NCBI GenBank assembly: GCA_022819855.1
Contig: JAJEGN010000007.1
Coordinates: 310,001 to 374,000 of the forward strand
From: Gammaproteobacteria bacterium
Lineage (GTDB): Bacteria > Pseudomonadota > Gammaproteobacteria > Steroidobacterales > Rariloculaceae
DNA: 64,000 bases
Reading direction: 5' to 3'
The position numbers were made by a program, and so were the translations under genes. This document shows, piece by piece, positions 1 to 8,432 of this stretch (position 1 is the first letter of the stretch; each line of letters opens with the position of its first letter). The notes under the pieces are model-generated. The model ran no database searches, had not been told where the DNA came from, and was given only the letters and a program-made list of their open reading frames with translations.

Positions 1-2802
1 AGATGGCAGGAGCAGGATCTCTATGGCCGGATCCGGGCCGCGTTCGCCGGCCGGCCGCGTTACGTCCTGCACGACGGGCCGCCCTACGCCAACGGCGACA
101 TTCACATCGGCCACGCCGTCAACAAGGTGATGAAGGACATCATCGTCAAGTCGCGCTCGCTTTCGGGCTTCGACTCGCCGTACCTGCCGGGCTGGGACTG
201 TCACGGTCTGCCCGTGGAACGCGAGATCGAACGCGAACACGGCCGCGTGGGCGACCGGCTCGATGCCCGCGCCTTCCGCACGGCCTGCCGCGACTACGCG
301 AGCACCCAGATCGAACGCCAGCGCGAGGACTTCAAGCGGCTGGGCGTCTTCGGGGACTGGGATCGGCCCTACGTCACGATGGACGCGGGCTACGAAGCCG
401 AACAACTGCGTGCCTTCTCCCGGCTCGTCGGAAGCGGCCTCGTCTACCGCGGCTACAAGCCCGTGCACTGGTGCATGGACTGCCGCTCGGCGCTGGCCGA
501 GGCCGAGGTCGAGTACGAGGACAAACGCTCGCCGACGATCGACGTGCGGTTCCGGGCGGCGGACCGGGCGGCGTTCGCCGAACGGCTCGGTGTCGAACTC
601 GACGACGAAACCGAAGTCTCCATCCCGATCTGGACGACGACCCCGTGGACGTTGCCGGGCAACCAGGCCGTCGCGCTCAACGGCGGGCTTGACTACAGCC
701 TCGCAAAAGTCGACTTGGGACCGGGTACGGAGTACCTGCTCGTGGCGACGGACATGCTCGAGGATGTTGAAGACCGCTACACAGAATCGGCGATGCGCGA
801 GAACCCGACGGCTGTTTGGGAAGCGGGCGACTGGTCCGTAGTCGGCACCGGCCCCGGGAGCCGATTCGAGGGACTCGATCTGCATCACCCGTTCTACGCG
901 AGGACGGTACCGGTCGTCCTCGGCGAGCACGTGACGACCGACGCCGGCACCGGCGCGGTCCATACGGCGCCGGGACACGGCCACGACGACTTCACCATGG
1001 GCGTCGAGTACGACCTGCCGGTCGAGAGCCCCGTCGACGGCGAGGGACATTTCGTCGAAGGTACCGATCGGCTCGAAGGGCTGCACATCGATACCGCGAC
1101 CACGCGCATCCTCGAACTTCTCGCGGAAAACGGCACGCTGATCCGGCAGGAGTCGCTTCAACACAGCTATCCGCATTGCTGGCGGCACAAGTCGCCCGTG
1201 ATCTTTCGGGCGACGCCGCAGTGGTTCATCCGGCTCGACGACAGCGAGAAGCTTCGCAGCAGGACGCTCGATCACATCGAAGACGTCCAGTGGGTCCCGG
1301 GCTGGGGTCGCGAGCGGATCCGCGGCATGGTCGAGAACCGGCCGGACTGGTGCATCTCACGCCAGCGCGCCTGGGGCGTGCCGCTGACGCTGCTCGTACA
1401 CAAGCAGAGCGGCGAACTGCATCCGGACATGCCGGAACTCATCCTGCGCGTGGCCGACGAGGTCGAGAGCGCCGGCATCGAAACCTGGTTCGATCTCGAT
1501 CCCGAAACGCTGCTTGGCGCCGAAGGCCGCGACTACGAGAAGGTCACCGACGTCATGGACGTGTGGCTCGATTCGGGCCTGAGCCACCACGCGGTCGGTA
1601 CGCTGTCGGATCAGGTCACCGTGCCCACCGACCTCTACCTCGAAGGCTCCGATCAGCACCGCGGCTGGTTCCAGTCGAGCCTGCTCACCTCCGTCGCGCT
1701 CGACGACCGCCCGCCCTACCGGGCCGTGCTGACGCATGGGTTCGCCGTCGACGAGCATGGCCGCAAGATGGCGAAGTCGCTCGGCAACGTCGTCGCGCCG
1801 CAGAAGATCTGCAGGACGCTCGGCGCGGACGTGCTCAGGCTATGGGTCGCCGCCACCGACTACCGCGCCGAGATGCACGTGTCCGACGAGATCCTCAAGC
1901 GCGTGTCGGACGCTTATCGGCGCATGCGCAACACGCAGCGGTTCCTGCTCGGCAACCTGCACGGATTCGAACCCGGAACGCATGACGTGCCGCCCGGCGA
2001 GATGGTCAACCTCGACCGCTGGGCGCTGGAGCGGACGCGAGATTTGCAGGACGAAGTCATTGAGGCATACGAACGTTTCGAGTTCCACCGCATCTATCAC
2101 AAGGTGCACAACTTCTGCGTCAACGACATGGGCGGGTTCTATCTCGATGTCCTCAAGGACCGGCTCTACACGACGCGCGAGGACAGCGCTGCACGGCGCT
2201 CGGCACAGACCGCGATGTACCACATCGCCGAAGCGATGGTGCGCTGGCTCGCGCCGATCCTGAGCTTCACGGCCGACGAGATCTGGCGAGCCCTGCCGGG
2301 CCAGCGCAGCGAATCGGTGTTTCTCGAGACGTGGTACGAGTTGCCGCGGGTGGACGGCGGAATGAAGCTCGATTGGCCGGCGATACTCGAAGTGCGTCAG
2401 GCGGTTTCGAGGGAACTCGAGAGTCTGCGCGTCGCCGGAGATATCGGCGCACCGCTCGACGCAGAGGTGCGGATCCGTTGCGGGGGCAATCTCTTCGGCA
2501 AGCTCGACGCCCTCGGCGAAGAACTGAAGTTCGTTTTCATCACCTCCGGCGCGGCTGTCGAGACGGATGGAGACGATCCGCGGAACGCCGATCCGGCTGC
2601 CGACCGCACGGAGAACGCCGTCCCGACCGGGAACGTGGCGGACGGACCATTCCGGCTCACAGTTTCGCCCGCCAGCGCTCCCAAGTGCGTGCGCTGCTGG
2701 CACCGGCGCGACGATGTCGGAAGCAACGAGGCGCACCCAGAGTTGTGCGCGCGCTGCGTCGAAAACGTCGATGGCCGCGGCGAGACGAGGCTGTACGCAT
2801 GA
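1..2802 (+). CDS. ileS: Isoleucine--tRNA ligase, 5' end outside window
   Basis: Class I aminoacyl-tRNA synthetase that charges tRNA-Ile in the cytoplasm. The frame is open from base 1, so the start lies upstream; compared with E. coli IleS roughly 30 codons are missing. The HIGH signature is at bases 103-114 and the KMSKS loop appears as KMAKS at 1765-1779. An editing (CP1) domain lies between them, with the usual TTPWT motif. The C terminus carries the paired CxxC zinc finger (CVRCW and CARC) expected in bacterial IleS. The next gene, lspA, follows after 61 bases, the classical ileS-lspA pairing. An internal ATG at base 127 is not the start because it lies downstream of HIGH. Product assignment is secure. 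Confidence 0.97.
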   Translation, partial: RWQEQDLYGRIRAAFAGRPRYVLHDGPPYANGDIHIGHAVNKVMKDIIVKSRSLSGFDSPYLPGWDCHGLPVEREIEREHGRVGDRLDARAFRTACRDYASTQIERQREDFKRLGVFGDWDRPYVTMDAGYEAEQLRAFSRLVGSGLVYRGYKPVHWCMDCRSALAEAEVEYEDKRSPTIDVRFRAADRAAFAERLGVELDDETEVSIPIWTTTPWTLPGNQAVALNGGLDYSLAKVDLGPGTEYLLVATDMLEDVEDRYTESAMRENPTAVWEAGDWSVVGTGPGSRFEGLDLHHPFYARTVPVVLGEHVTTDAGTGAVHTAPGHGHDDFTMGVEYDLPVESPVDGEGHFVEGTDRLEGLHIDTATTRILELLAENGTLIRQESLQHSYPHCWRHKSPVIFRATPQWFIRLDDSEKLRSRTLDHIEDVQWVPGWGRERIRGMVENRPDWCISRQRAWGVPLTLLVHKQSGELHPDMPELILRVADEVESAGIETWFDLDPETLLGAEGRDYEKVTDVMDVWLDSGLSHHAVGTLSDQVTVPTDLYLEGSDQHRGWFQSSLLTSVALDDRPPYRAVLTHGFAVDEHGRKMAKSLGNVVAPQKICRTLGADVLRLWVAATDYRAEMHVSDEILKRVSDAYRRMRNTQRFLLGNLHGFEPGTHDVPPGEMVNLDRWALERTRDLQDEVIEAYERFEFHRIYHKVHNFCVNDMGGFYLDVLKDRLYTTREDSAARRSAQTAMYHIAEAMVRWLAPILSFTADEIWRALPGQRSESVFLETWYELPRVDGGMKLDWPAILEVRQAVSRELESLRVAGDIGAPLDAEVRIRCGGNLFGKLDALGEELKFVFITSGAAVETDGDDPRNADPAADRTENAVPTGNVADGPFRLTVSPASAPKCVRCWHRRDDVGSNEAHPELCARCVENVDGRGETRLYA

Positions 2803-2863
2803 GCGCGCGGGCCGTTGAATCTGCGCAGGCGAAACGGTCCGCCAATACGGCGCGTTTGTACCC

Positions 2864-3382
2864 ATGACCTCGCAGATCGACGAGCGCACGGTCTCGCTCA
2901 GCGCCAGCGCGTGGAAATGGCTTTTCCTGTCGCTCGCGGTCGCCGCCGCCGATCAGTACACCAAGTACCTGATCATGCAGAACCTGATCGAGTTCGAACG
3001 CATGGTGCTGTTGCCCGTGCTCGAATTCATGCGCTTGCACAACGAGGGCGCGGCATTCAGCTTTCTGAGCGGCGCCGGCGGCTGGCAACGCTGGCTGTTC
3101 ATCGGTATCGGCCTCGCGGTCGGTACCGGAATCGTCGTCTGGATCGTTCGGCTGCCCACGAAAGGCCGCGGCCTGCTCGCAGCGGGGCTCGCCTTCGTGT
3201 TAGGCGGCGCAATCGGCAACGTCACCGACAGAATCCTGTGGGGCCACGTCGTCGACTTCATCCGTGTCCACTACGAGGACTGGTACTTCCCCGCGTTCAA
3301 CGTGGCCGACTCTTCGATCTCGATCGGCGTCGCGCTGCTGCTGCTCGACAGTCTGCTCGACTGGCGGCGGAGCAAGGCGTAG
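2864..3382 (+). CDS. lspA: Lipoprotein signal peptidase (signal peptidase II)
   Basis: Inner-membrane aspartyl peptidase that removes signal peptides from diacylglyceryl-prolipoproteins. At 172 residues it has the normal family length and four hydrophobic segments. Conserved blocks are visible: DQYTK near residue 30, a GGAIGN..DR block with Asp122, and FPAFNVADS with Asp149; the two Asp form the catalytic dyad. It lies directly downstream of ileS and is probably co-transcribed with it. The fkpB and ispH genes that often follow lspA before the pilus genes are absent here; a nuclease gene of accessory type occupies that place. Confidence 0.95.
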   Translation: MTSQIDERTVSLSASAWKWLFLSLAVAAADQYTKYLIMQNLIEFERMVLLPVLEFMRLHNEGAAFSFLSGAGGWQRWLFIGIGLAVGTGIVVWIVRLPTKGRGLLAAGLAFVLGGAIGNVTDRILWGHVVDFIRVHYEDWYFPAFNVADSSISIGVALLLLDSLLDWRRSKA

Positions 3383-3545
3383 CCAACGTATTTCCAGCTC
3401 TTTCGAATCTCCGGTCGGTCATACGAGGTGCGGGTTGAGCCCGCGCAACTCGAGTTTGCAAATCGTCCATCGCCGCGCCGTTTCCGCGCATAGTAGCGAG
3501 TAATGTCAGTATCGGGCCGTCGACGTCGCCTGCGTCACTCCCGGC

Positions 3546-4610
3546 ATGGACCACGACGCCGCCTGGAAACGCCTGTTCGGCCTGCCGATCCTCATCGAGA
3601 ATCTGCTCAAGGGCTTCGTAAACTCCGTCGCCGAGCGCCTCGACTTCTCGACGCTGCGGCAACAGCCAGCGAACTCGGTGGACGCCGACTCAAGGCAACG
3701 GCGCGGCGACGCCGCCTGGCGCATGGATTACGACGACGGCAGCGGGCGCTCGCTCGTGTTGCTCGTGGAGTTCCAATCCACGGTCGATATGTCGATGGCC
3801 GCGCGCATGAACGGTTACGCCGAGGCGGCCCGGGATCGGCTGCGCCGGCAAAGGGAAACGGACATGGACGGCGAGGTCCGGGTGTTGCCGATGGTGTTGT
3901 ACTCGGGGGACCGACCCTGGAACGCTTGGGGCGGCGTAGCGGAAGTGGGCGTCACGGCGGGCGGCGAGGCATGGCTGCCGCTTCGCGGCGCCTACCTGCT
4001 GCTTGACGCGAACCGCCGGGCGCGGGAGGATTTGCCGCGGGACAACCTGGTCTCCGCGGTGTTCGAACTGAACGCCGCGGAGAACCCGACCGAGATGGCC
4101 GACCGGATGCGGGCTATGCCGCGCGGCCTGCACGGCGATGCGTTGCGGGCGACGATCGACTGGATACGAGCGGTGTTCCCGAAGAAGTTTCCGCAGTCGG
4201 ACGCGGCGGGGGTGATCGCGTCGCTGGAGCGGGAATTTCCAGATATTGCGAAAGAGGAAGGCACGATGATGGCATTGGCGAAGCGAGCCTTGGAGTGGGA
4301 GGAGGAGTACGGCCGGCAGGGCTTTGAGAAGGGGCTCAAGCAAGGCTTGGAGCGCGGCCGAGAGCAAGGCCTGGAACAGGGCCAGGCGCAGGGCTTCGAG
4401 AAGGGTCTCGCGGCGGAGCGCGAACTGCTGCGCCGACTCGCAACCCGCAAGTTCGGCGCCGCGGCCGGCGACGCGCTGGTCCGCCATCTTGCCGACATCT
4501 CCGACCCGGACCGTCTCGCCGGGATCGGCGAGCGCATCGTCGATTGCGGCACGGGCGCCGAACTGATCGAGCGGCTCGATGCGGACCGGGACGGCGCCGA
4601 CGCGCATTGA
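3546..4610 (+). CDS. Rpn family (PD-(D/E)XK nuclease) protein with DUF4351-like C terminus
   Basis: 354 residues. The N-terminal third resembles the Rpn/YhgA-type recombination-promoting nuclease fold: a DHDAAWKRLF opening, acidic residues around 55-64, and the core strand LLVEFQS with Glu75 and Gln77 matching the E-x-Q/K catalytic signature. A region rich in Gly/Lys/Glu/Gln (about 255-290, repeats of the form QGxEKGLxQG) is a low-complexity helix seen in many members. The last ~50 residues look like the DUF4351 domain. These proteins are often multicopy and linked to mobile DNA; the family is known to stimulate RecA-independent recombination. The gene stands between lspA and the pilus operon, where housekeeping genes are expected, so it probably arrived by insertion. 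Start ATG is the first of the frame with the typical MDHDxxWK beginning. Confidence 0.8.
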   Translation: MDHDAAWKRLFGLPILIENLLKGFVNSVAERLDFSTLRQQPANSVDADSRQRRGDAAWRMDYDDGSGRSLVLLVEFQSTVDMSMAARMNGYAEAARDRLRRQRETDMDGEVRVLPMVLYSGDRPWNAWGGVAEVGVTAGGEAWLPLRGAYLLLDANRRAREDLPRDNLVSAVFELNAAENPTEMADRMRAMPRGLHGDALRATIDWIRAVFPKKFPQSDAAGVIASLEREFPDIAKEEGTMMALAKRALEWEEEYGRQGFEKGLKQGLERGREQGLEQGQAQGFEKGLAAERELLRRLATRKFGAAAGDALVRHLADISDPDRLAGIGERIVDCGTGAELIERLDADRDGADAH

Positions 4611-4654
4611 CCGCAGCACGCTCTACACATAAGAGCAGATTTTCCAGTTGTAAC

Positions 4655-4900
4655 TATCTGGAAGCTTGCATCGAGGAGGCCGACGGAGACACCGTGGCCA
4701 TCGCCAAGGCGCCGGGAGACCTTGCCCGCGCCAAGGGCATGCCTCAGGTCGCAAGCCATGTCGGGTTGTCCCGTGAAAGTCTCTACAAGGCGCTTTCGAG
4801 AGAACGCAAACCGACATTGGACACCGTACTCAGGATTGTCGGTGCATTGGGATTGAAGTTGCGCGCCGAAGCGGTGCCCGATTCCGAGGCAGCCGGGTAG
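4655..4900 (+). pseudogene. Remnant of addiction-module antidote HTH protein (HigA-like)
   Basis: The frame encodes a recognisable antidote-type helix-turn-helix: an ARAKGMPQVA segment followed by GLSRESLYKALS and a C-terminal GALGLKLRA block, all typical of 'putative addiction module antidote' proteins of about 100 residues. The usual N-terminal 20-25 residues are not preceded by a plausible start codon. Upstream the frame runs back into the 3' end of the nuclease gene in another frame, and no HigB/RelE toxin is adjacent. I read it as a 5'-truncated relic. A GTG near 4693 could still give a short protein. Confidence 0.5.
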
Positions 4901-4904
4901 AAGG

Positions 4905-5486
4905 CTACCAGCATCGGTCGTTCGCGCCGTTCGGTAACGGGGTTGCCCTGCGAATGCCCGCCGAGGTGAGCGTGAACGACGTGCACTCGGTGTCCACCGT
5001 CTGGTCGATACCGTTGCGCCCGCCTCCCGGCGTCGGTGTCGCGGTGGCGAACCAGTCCTGGGTGACGCCCGCGTCCGTATCGATTACGAGCGTGTAGACG
5101 CCCTGCTCGCTGAGCCCATCGGCGAACCCGAGTGCCTCCGGGTCAAGCGAGTAGTGGTTGTTCTGAAAGTAGAACCGTTCCTGGTTGGCAGCCAGGCGCA
5201 GCAACGCGGCCTTGGCTTCGGTCCGATGGGCGCGGATCGTGTATTGCCGATAGCTCGGCACGGCCACCGCTGCGAGCAGCGCGACGATGCCGACGACGAC
5301 CATGATTTCGACGAGCGTAACGCCGGCAGAGCGGCGCCGCGGCCCAGGCGGCGCAACTCCCGTTCGGCTGCTGCCGACACGAGCAATCCCGGAAGCGCCG
5401 CATCGTGGCCTATGCGGCCGCAAGCCCGTTCGGACGCTGCCGACGAGGGCCGCGCCGGCGACACGGCATCGCAGCCCGGCATTCAA
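4905..5486 (-). CDS. pilE: Type IV pilin-like protein PilE, TTG start, long duplicated leader
   Basis: Minor type IV pilin. The class III signal cleavage region is SAG followed by VTLVEIMVVVG, then a hydrophobic helix and a C-terminal globular part with a Cys pair, as in PilE proteins of the fimT-pilE cluster. No in-frame ATG lies close to the cleavage site. The best start is TTG at 5486, because it overlaps the pilY1 stop as TTGA, like the ATGA couplings upstream in this operon, and is preceded at about 7 bases by a strong AGGAGGG ribosome-binding site. That gives 193 residues with a leader of about 55 residues, where 5-10 is usual. An ATG at 5482 is in the wrong frame. The leader holds a 66-bp tandem duplication that includes the cleavage-site codons. 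Confidence 0.8.
   Translation of the reverse strand: MNAGLRCRVAGAALVGSVRTGLRPHRPRCGASGIARVGSSRTGVAPPGPRRRSAGVTLVEIMVVVGIVALLAAVAVPSYRQYTIRAHRTEAKAALLRLAANQERFYFQNNHYSLDPEALGFADGLSEQGVYTLVIDTDAGVTQDWFATATPTPGGGRNGIDQTVDTECTSFTLTSAGIRRATPLPNGANDRCW
5310..5441 (-). repeat. 66-bp imperfect tandem duplication in the pilE leader
   Basis: Two adjacent 66-base units (5376-5441 and 5310-5375 on the minus strand). Each begins with codons for GS(V/S)RTG and ends with a small-residue-Gly motif (ASG then SAG) followed by a beta-branched residue and a Val four residues after the Gly. The downstream unit contains the genuine prepilin cleavage site. Length is conserved exactly, so the frame is kept. Confidence 0.75.
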
Positions 5487-7666
5487 TCGATGCCCTCCTG
5501 GATCCAGTACGTCCGAATCGGGCCGTTCGGGAAGTCGGTAGGCATGCAATGAAGGCCGATGCAGGCGACGGGCGGCGGCGCGCACTCGCTCCCCACGCAG
5601 TTGTCCGGATCGTCCGGTGACGGAAAGACGAAAATCGTCTCGCTCGTGCTTGCGCCCGGCGCTTCGACGTAGCGGTCGTCGGGCTCGCCGGGTATCGCGT
5701 CGCCGTCGAGGTCGATCACGGGCGAACCGTCAAACAGATCGACGACGTAGCGGCGGTGCGTCGACGGCGCCGGAGAGCAGGGATCGGCCGCCCTGTCTGC
5801 CGATCCGGGCACGAGCGTCGTGAAATAGACCCGGTTGTTGAAGGTTCTCGATTCGGCGTGGACCTTCTCGCCGATCCATCCCGGATCCCGGAGTTCCAGG
5901 CGCCAGCCCGGTCCGCCGGGCGGGACGCTCCCGTCGACGGCGTCGGTGATATCGACGAGGTCGGCGTCGGCGATCGGTTCGAGGGCTGCGTAGTCGGCAT
6001 CGCGGAGCTTGCGGAACGGGGCGTGGTCGCGCAACGCGTAGAACCGGTCATGGTTGACCGTGCTCAGAGGATGCGCACGGTATCCGGAGCCGATGCCGAT
6101 ATGCATGAAGCGTTCGCGGCGGTGGCTGACGAGAGCGACATCCGGCGCGTAGTAGAAACGCCGGTTGTCCGGCCCGTCGGGCACGACGCCGGGCGAGGCC
6201 GGCAGCGGCGCGGCGCCGAGCCGCGCGAAGACGCCGCCCGTGATCAGTGAGGACGGCGGGCGGCCGTTATGGATGTCGAAACGCCAGACCTGCCCGCCCA
6301 TGTCGGCCGCGTACATGCGGTCGGCGAACCCGTCCGCGCCGAGATCGACGACCTTGACGCCCGCGGCGAACGACGACTGCATGGCCGCGAACGCCTTGTC
6401 GCCGCCGGCTCGGGATCCGTGCCAGAGCAACTCGCCGTTCTCCGAATCCACGATGTAGATGGCGTTGCCCGCCGAGTCCACCGCGTTGTCGTAGCCATCC
6501 TGCGTGGTGTCGTAACCGCCGCCGAGCACGACGACGAGCTTGTCCCGCGACTGGCTGCCAGTACCAACGTCGATGCGAGCGGGCTCCGGCGCGGGCCAAC
6601 TCTGGCCGTTGCCCGGAAGTTCCGCCGAGCCGCGGCGCCACAGCAGCTTCGGCGCATACCGGTTGCTGATATCGAGCGCGTAGTAGGCGGTTCCGCCGCG
6701 ACGCAGCCCGAAGAACAGGAAGACCTTCTCGGTCGCGGGATCGATGACGCCGTCGTCGTCAGACAGCGTCTGCAGGCGCAGCGACCCGTCAATGCCGTAG
6801 TGCTTTACCGATGACGCCCGATTTGCGTACAGATCGGCCTGATCGTCGAGAAACTCGGCGGGAACGAAGGCCCATTGCTCGATTCCGGTGTTCGCGTTGA
6901 TCGCGTGCAGGAAACCGTCGTTCGTCGCGAGGAAAACGAGTGCCGCGTCAGGATCGGCGCCGTCATAGATCATCACGACTGGCGCCGCGTGGAGCGGATC
7001 GCCGATTTCGCTGCGCGGCTCGGAACCGCCGGCAACGGTCCCGCGAATGAAGTCGATGACCTCGTCGCGCGTCGGTCCGCCGGGGTCTCCGCTCGCGAGC
7101 AGCGCGTCGTCGAGCGCCGGGTTGGCGCGGCTGACGGCGTTGCTCGCGTGCGTCAGGTCAGCGGCGTTCCCGGCAAGATGGGTATAGACATTGCGAACGG
7201 CCGGCGCAGGCAAGCGGTTGGCGGCGCCACCCTGCTCGACCTCGGGATCGTTCGATGCCGACCAAAAACTGCGCGAATTGCGCCGAAAAAACCCCGTCGC
7301 GGGATCGACCGCCGGGGCGCCGTTGGCGTCGATGATCGTGGCATCCCCGGCGCGCAAGCGGTACTTCTTCAGATTGCCGGGCCAGCGAGTCGCCGCCGCC
7401 GGCCTGAATACTCCGACGAAAAGATCGTTCACGTTGCGGGTTCGGTTGAAGCTGTCGATGGGCACCGCGAGCGGGGTGAACGTCGACGGGGCTTCGGAGG
7501 CGGTTTCGCCCTGCCGGCACTCGGTCGCATCGTCACCGCTGGCGCCGAAAAACAGTTCCGTATCGTCGGCGACAGCGGGGCGGCCGACGATCGCCGCCCC
7601 GGCCAGACCTGCGGCGAACCACGCGGCTCTCATTGCCGTCCGCATCGCGACCGGACGACAATCCAT
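5483..7666 (-). CDS. pilY1: PilY1-like type IV pilus tip/biogenesis protein, short form
   Basis: Secreted pilus-associated protein. The start at 7666 is chosen because it has an AGGAAA ribosome-binding site and opens a signal peptide (two positively charged stretches, a hydrophobic core, cleavage near AVADD). The 727-residue product contains the NVNDLF..FRP block and the C-terminal beta-propeller domain (Neisseria PilC type) with LRRGGTAYYALD and the calcium-loop motif DLGADGFADRMYAADMGG. Characterised PilY1 proteins usually have about 1000-1200 residues with an N-terminal von Willebrand A domain; that domain is missing, the mature protein starting shortly before the NVNDLF block. The reading frame stays open upstream into pilX, but that part is Arg-rich and does not look like a domain. 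Fifth gene of the pilus operon. Confidence 0.85.
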   Translation of the reverse strand: MDCRPVAMRTAMRAAWFAAGLAGAAIVGRPAVADDTELFFGASGDDATECRQGETASEAPSTFTPLAVPIDSFNRTRNVNDLFVGVFRPAAATRWPGNLKKYRLRAGDATIIDANGAPAVDPATGFFRRNSRSFWSASNDPEVEQGGAANRLPAPAVRNVYTHLAGNAADLTHASNAVSRANPALDDALLASGDPGGPTRDEVIDFIRGTVAGGSEPRSEIGDPLHAAPVVMIYDGADPDAALVFLATNDGFLHAINANTGIEQWAFVPAEFLDDQADLYANRASSVKHYGIDGSLRLQTLSDDDGVIDPATEKVFLFFGLRRGGTAYYALDISNRYAPKLLWRRGSAELPGNGQSWPAPEPARIDVGTGSQSRDKLVVVLGGGYDTTQDGYDNAVDSAGNAIYIVDSENGELLWHGSRAGGDKAFAAMQSSFAAGVKVVDLGADGFADRMYAADMGGQVWRFDIHNGRPPSSLITGGVFARLGAAPLPASPGVVPDGPDNRRFYYAPDVALVSHRRERFMHIGIGSGYRAHPLSTVNHDRFYALRDHAPFRKLRDADYAALEPIADADLVDITDAVDGSVPPGGPGWRLELRDPGWIGEKVHAESRTFNNRVYFTTLVPGSADRAADPCSPAPSTHRRYVVDLFDGSPVIDLDGDAIPGEPDDRYVEAPGASTSETIFVFPSPDDPDNCVGSECAPPPVACIGLHCMPTDFPNGPIRTYWIQEGID

Positions 7667-7829
7667 CGAAACGTTTTCCTTTCGCCCGTGCCCGTTTGGT
7701 CCAGCCTCGACGTTCAGCCGTTTCGGTCGCGTCCGCGCGGAGCGTACGCGGACAGCCGAGCGCTTCAGCCGCGCCAAGGCGTAGCGCGCGCGTACCGCCC
7801 ACCGCGCACAGCGTTGGGCGGCTGACCGC

Positions 7830-8432
7830 TCAGCAGCCGCCCGAACCTGCCGGACCGATGACATAGAACCCCTGCCGATGAGTCGATGCCGCGCCGCGCG
7901 GACCGGTGCCGACGGAAACGACCTCGAAATGAAACGCCTGAATCGCGCCCGACCCGGCCCCGATACTGAAGCCGACATCCGGGACGGCTGTCGTCGTCAC
8001 GCACACCGTTGAAGTTTGCGTTTCGAAAGGACCCTCGCCGACAGGCATGGCCGGGATGTGCGCGGGCGCTGCCGTCGCGAAAGCCGGTTGCGCCAGGGCG
8101 ATCTCGATCCCCGTTTCGGCAGCCTCGAACGCGCCCTGCTGCGACTCCATGCCGGTCGCCATCGCAAGTTCGAGCATGCTCATGTTCATGGCGGAAACGC
8201 CGAGCACGGTCAGCGCAAGCATGAGCACGAGCGAGACGACGAGAGCCGCGCCGCACTGACGCCCGAACGCGCCGTACTGACGCCGCGAACGGCCGCCCTG
8301 ATGCCGGAACGCGCCGTCCTGACGCCCGGTGGCGCCACCCTGGCACCGGGACGCGGCGGCGTCGTGTTGCCGAATCGCACCGCCCCGAAGCGGAAACGCG
8401 GCACCCACATCGCATGCACCGCGGCACTTCAT
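7830..8432 (-). CDS. pilX: Minor pilin PilX with tandemly repeated leader
   Basis: Type IV pilus minor pilin of the PilX/PilW assembly group. Start ATG at 8432 overlaps the pilW stop as ATGA. After residue 61 comes the PilX-type processing site (GRQCG then AALVVSLVLML), a hydrophobic helix, the conserved Glu in LELAMATGMESQQGAFEAAE, and a short C-terminal domain ending in Cys. Normal PilX leaders are under 10 residues; this one is about 61 and is built of seven-residue units of the form x-G-A-x-x-R-Q encoded by 21-bp repeats. Total length is 200 residues. The gap to pilY1 is 163 bases, the only sizeable gap in the operon. Confidence 0.85.
   Translation of the reverse strand: MKCRGACDVGAAFPLRGGAIRQHDAAASRCQGGATGRQDGAFRHQGGRSRRQYGAFGRQCGAALVVSLVLMLALTVLGVSAMNMSMLELAMATGMESQQGAFEAAETGIEIALAQPAFATAAPAHIPAMPVGEGPFETQTSTVCVTTTAVPDVGFSIGAGSGAIQAFHFEVVSVGTGPRGAASTHRQGFYVIGPAGSGGC
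8256..8360 (-). repeat. Five 21-bp tandem units in the pilX leader
   Basis: Consecutive 21-base units start at plus-strand positions 8256, 8277, 8298, 8319 and 8340, each beginning CTG on the plus strand. On the minus strand they encode heptads such as YGAFGRQ, DGAFRHQ and GGATGRQ. The genuine processing motif GRQCGA follows immediately in the same register, so the repeat looks like serial duplication of the cleavage-site region. Confidence 0.85.

Noticed and set aside
127..2802. ATG at 127 as the start of a complete isoleucyl-tRNA synthetase
   Set aside because: The HIGH motif lies upstream at 103-114 in the same frame, so the gene continues to the left of the window.
7667..7829. N-terminal extension of PilY1 into the pilX-pilY1 gap
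   Set aside because: The in-frame stretch is Arg/Ala-rich without domain character, while a ribosome-binding site and signal peptide start at 7666.
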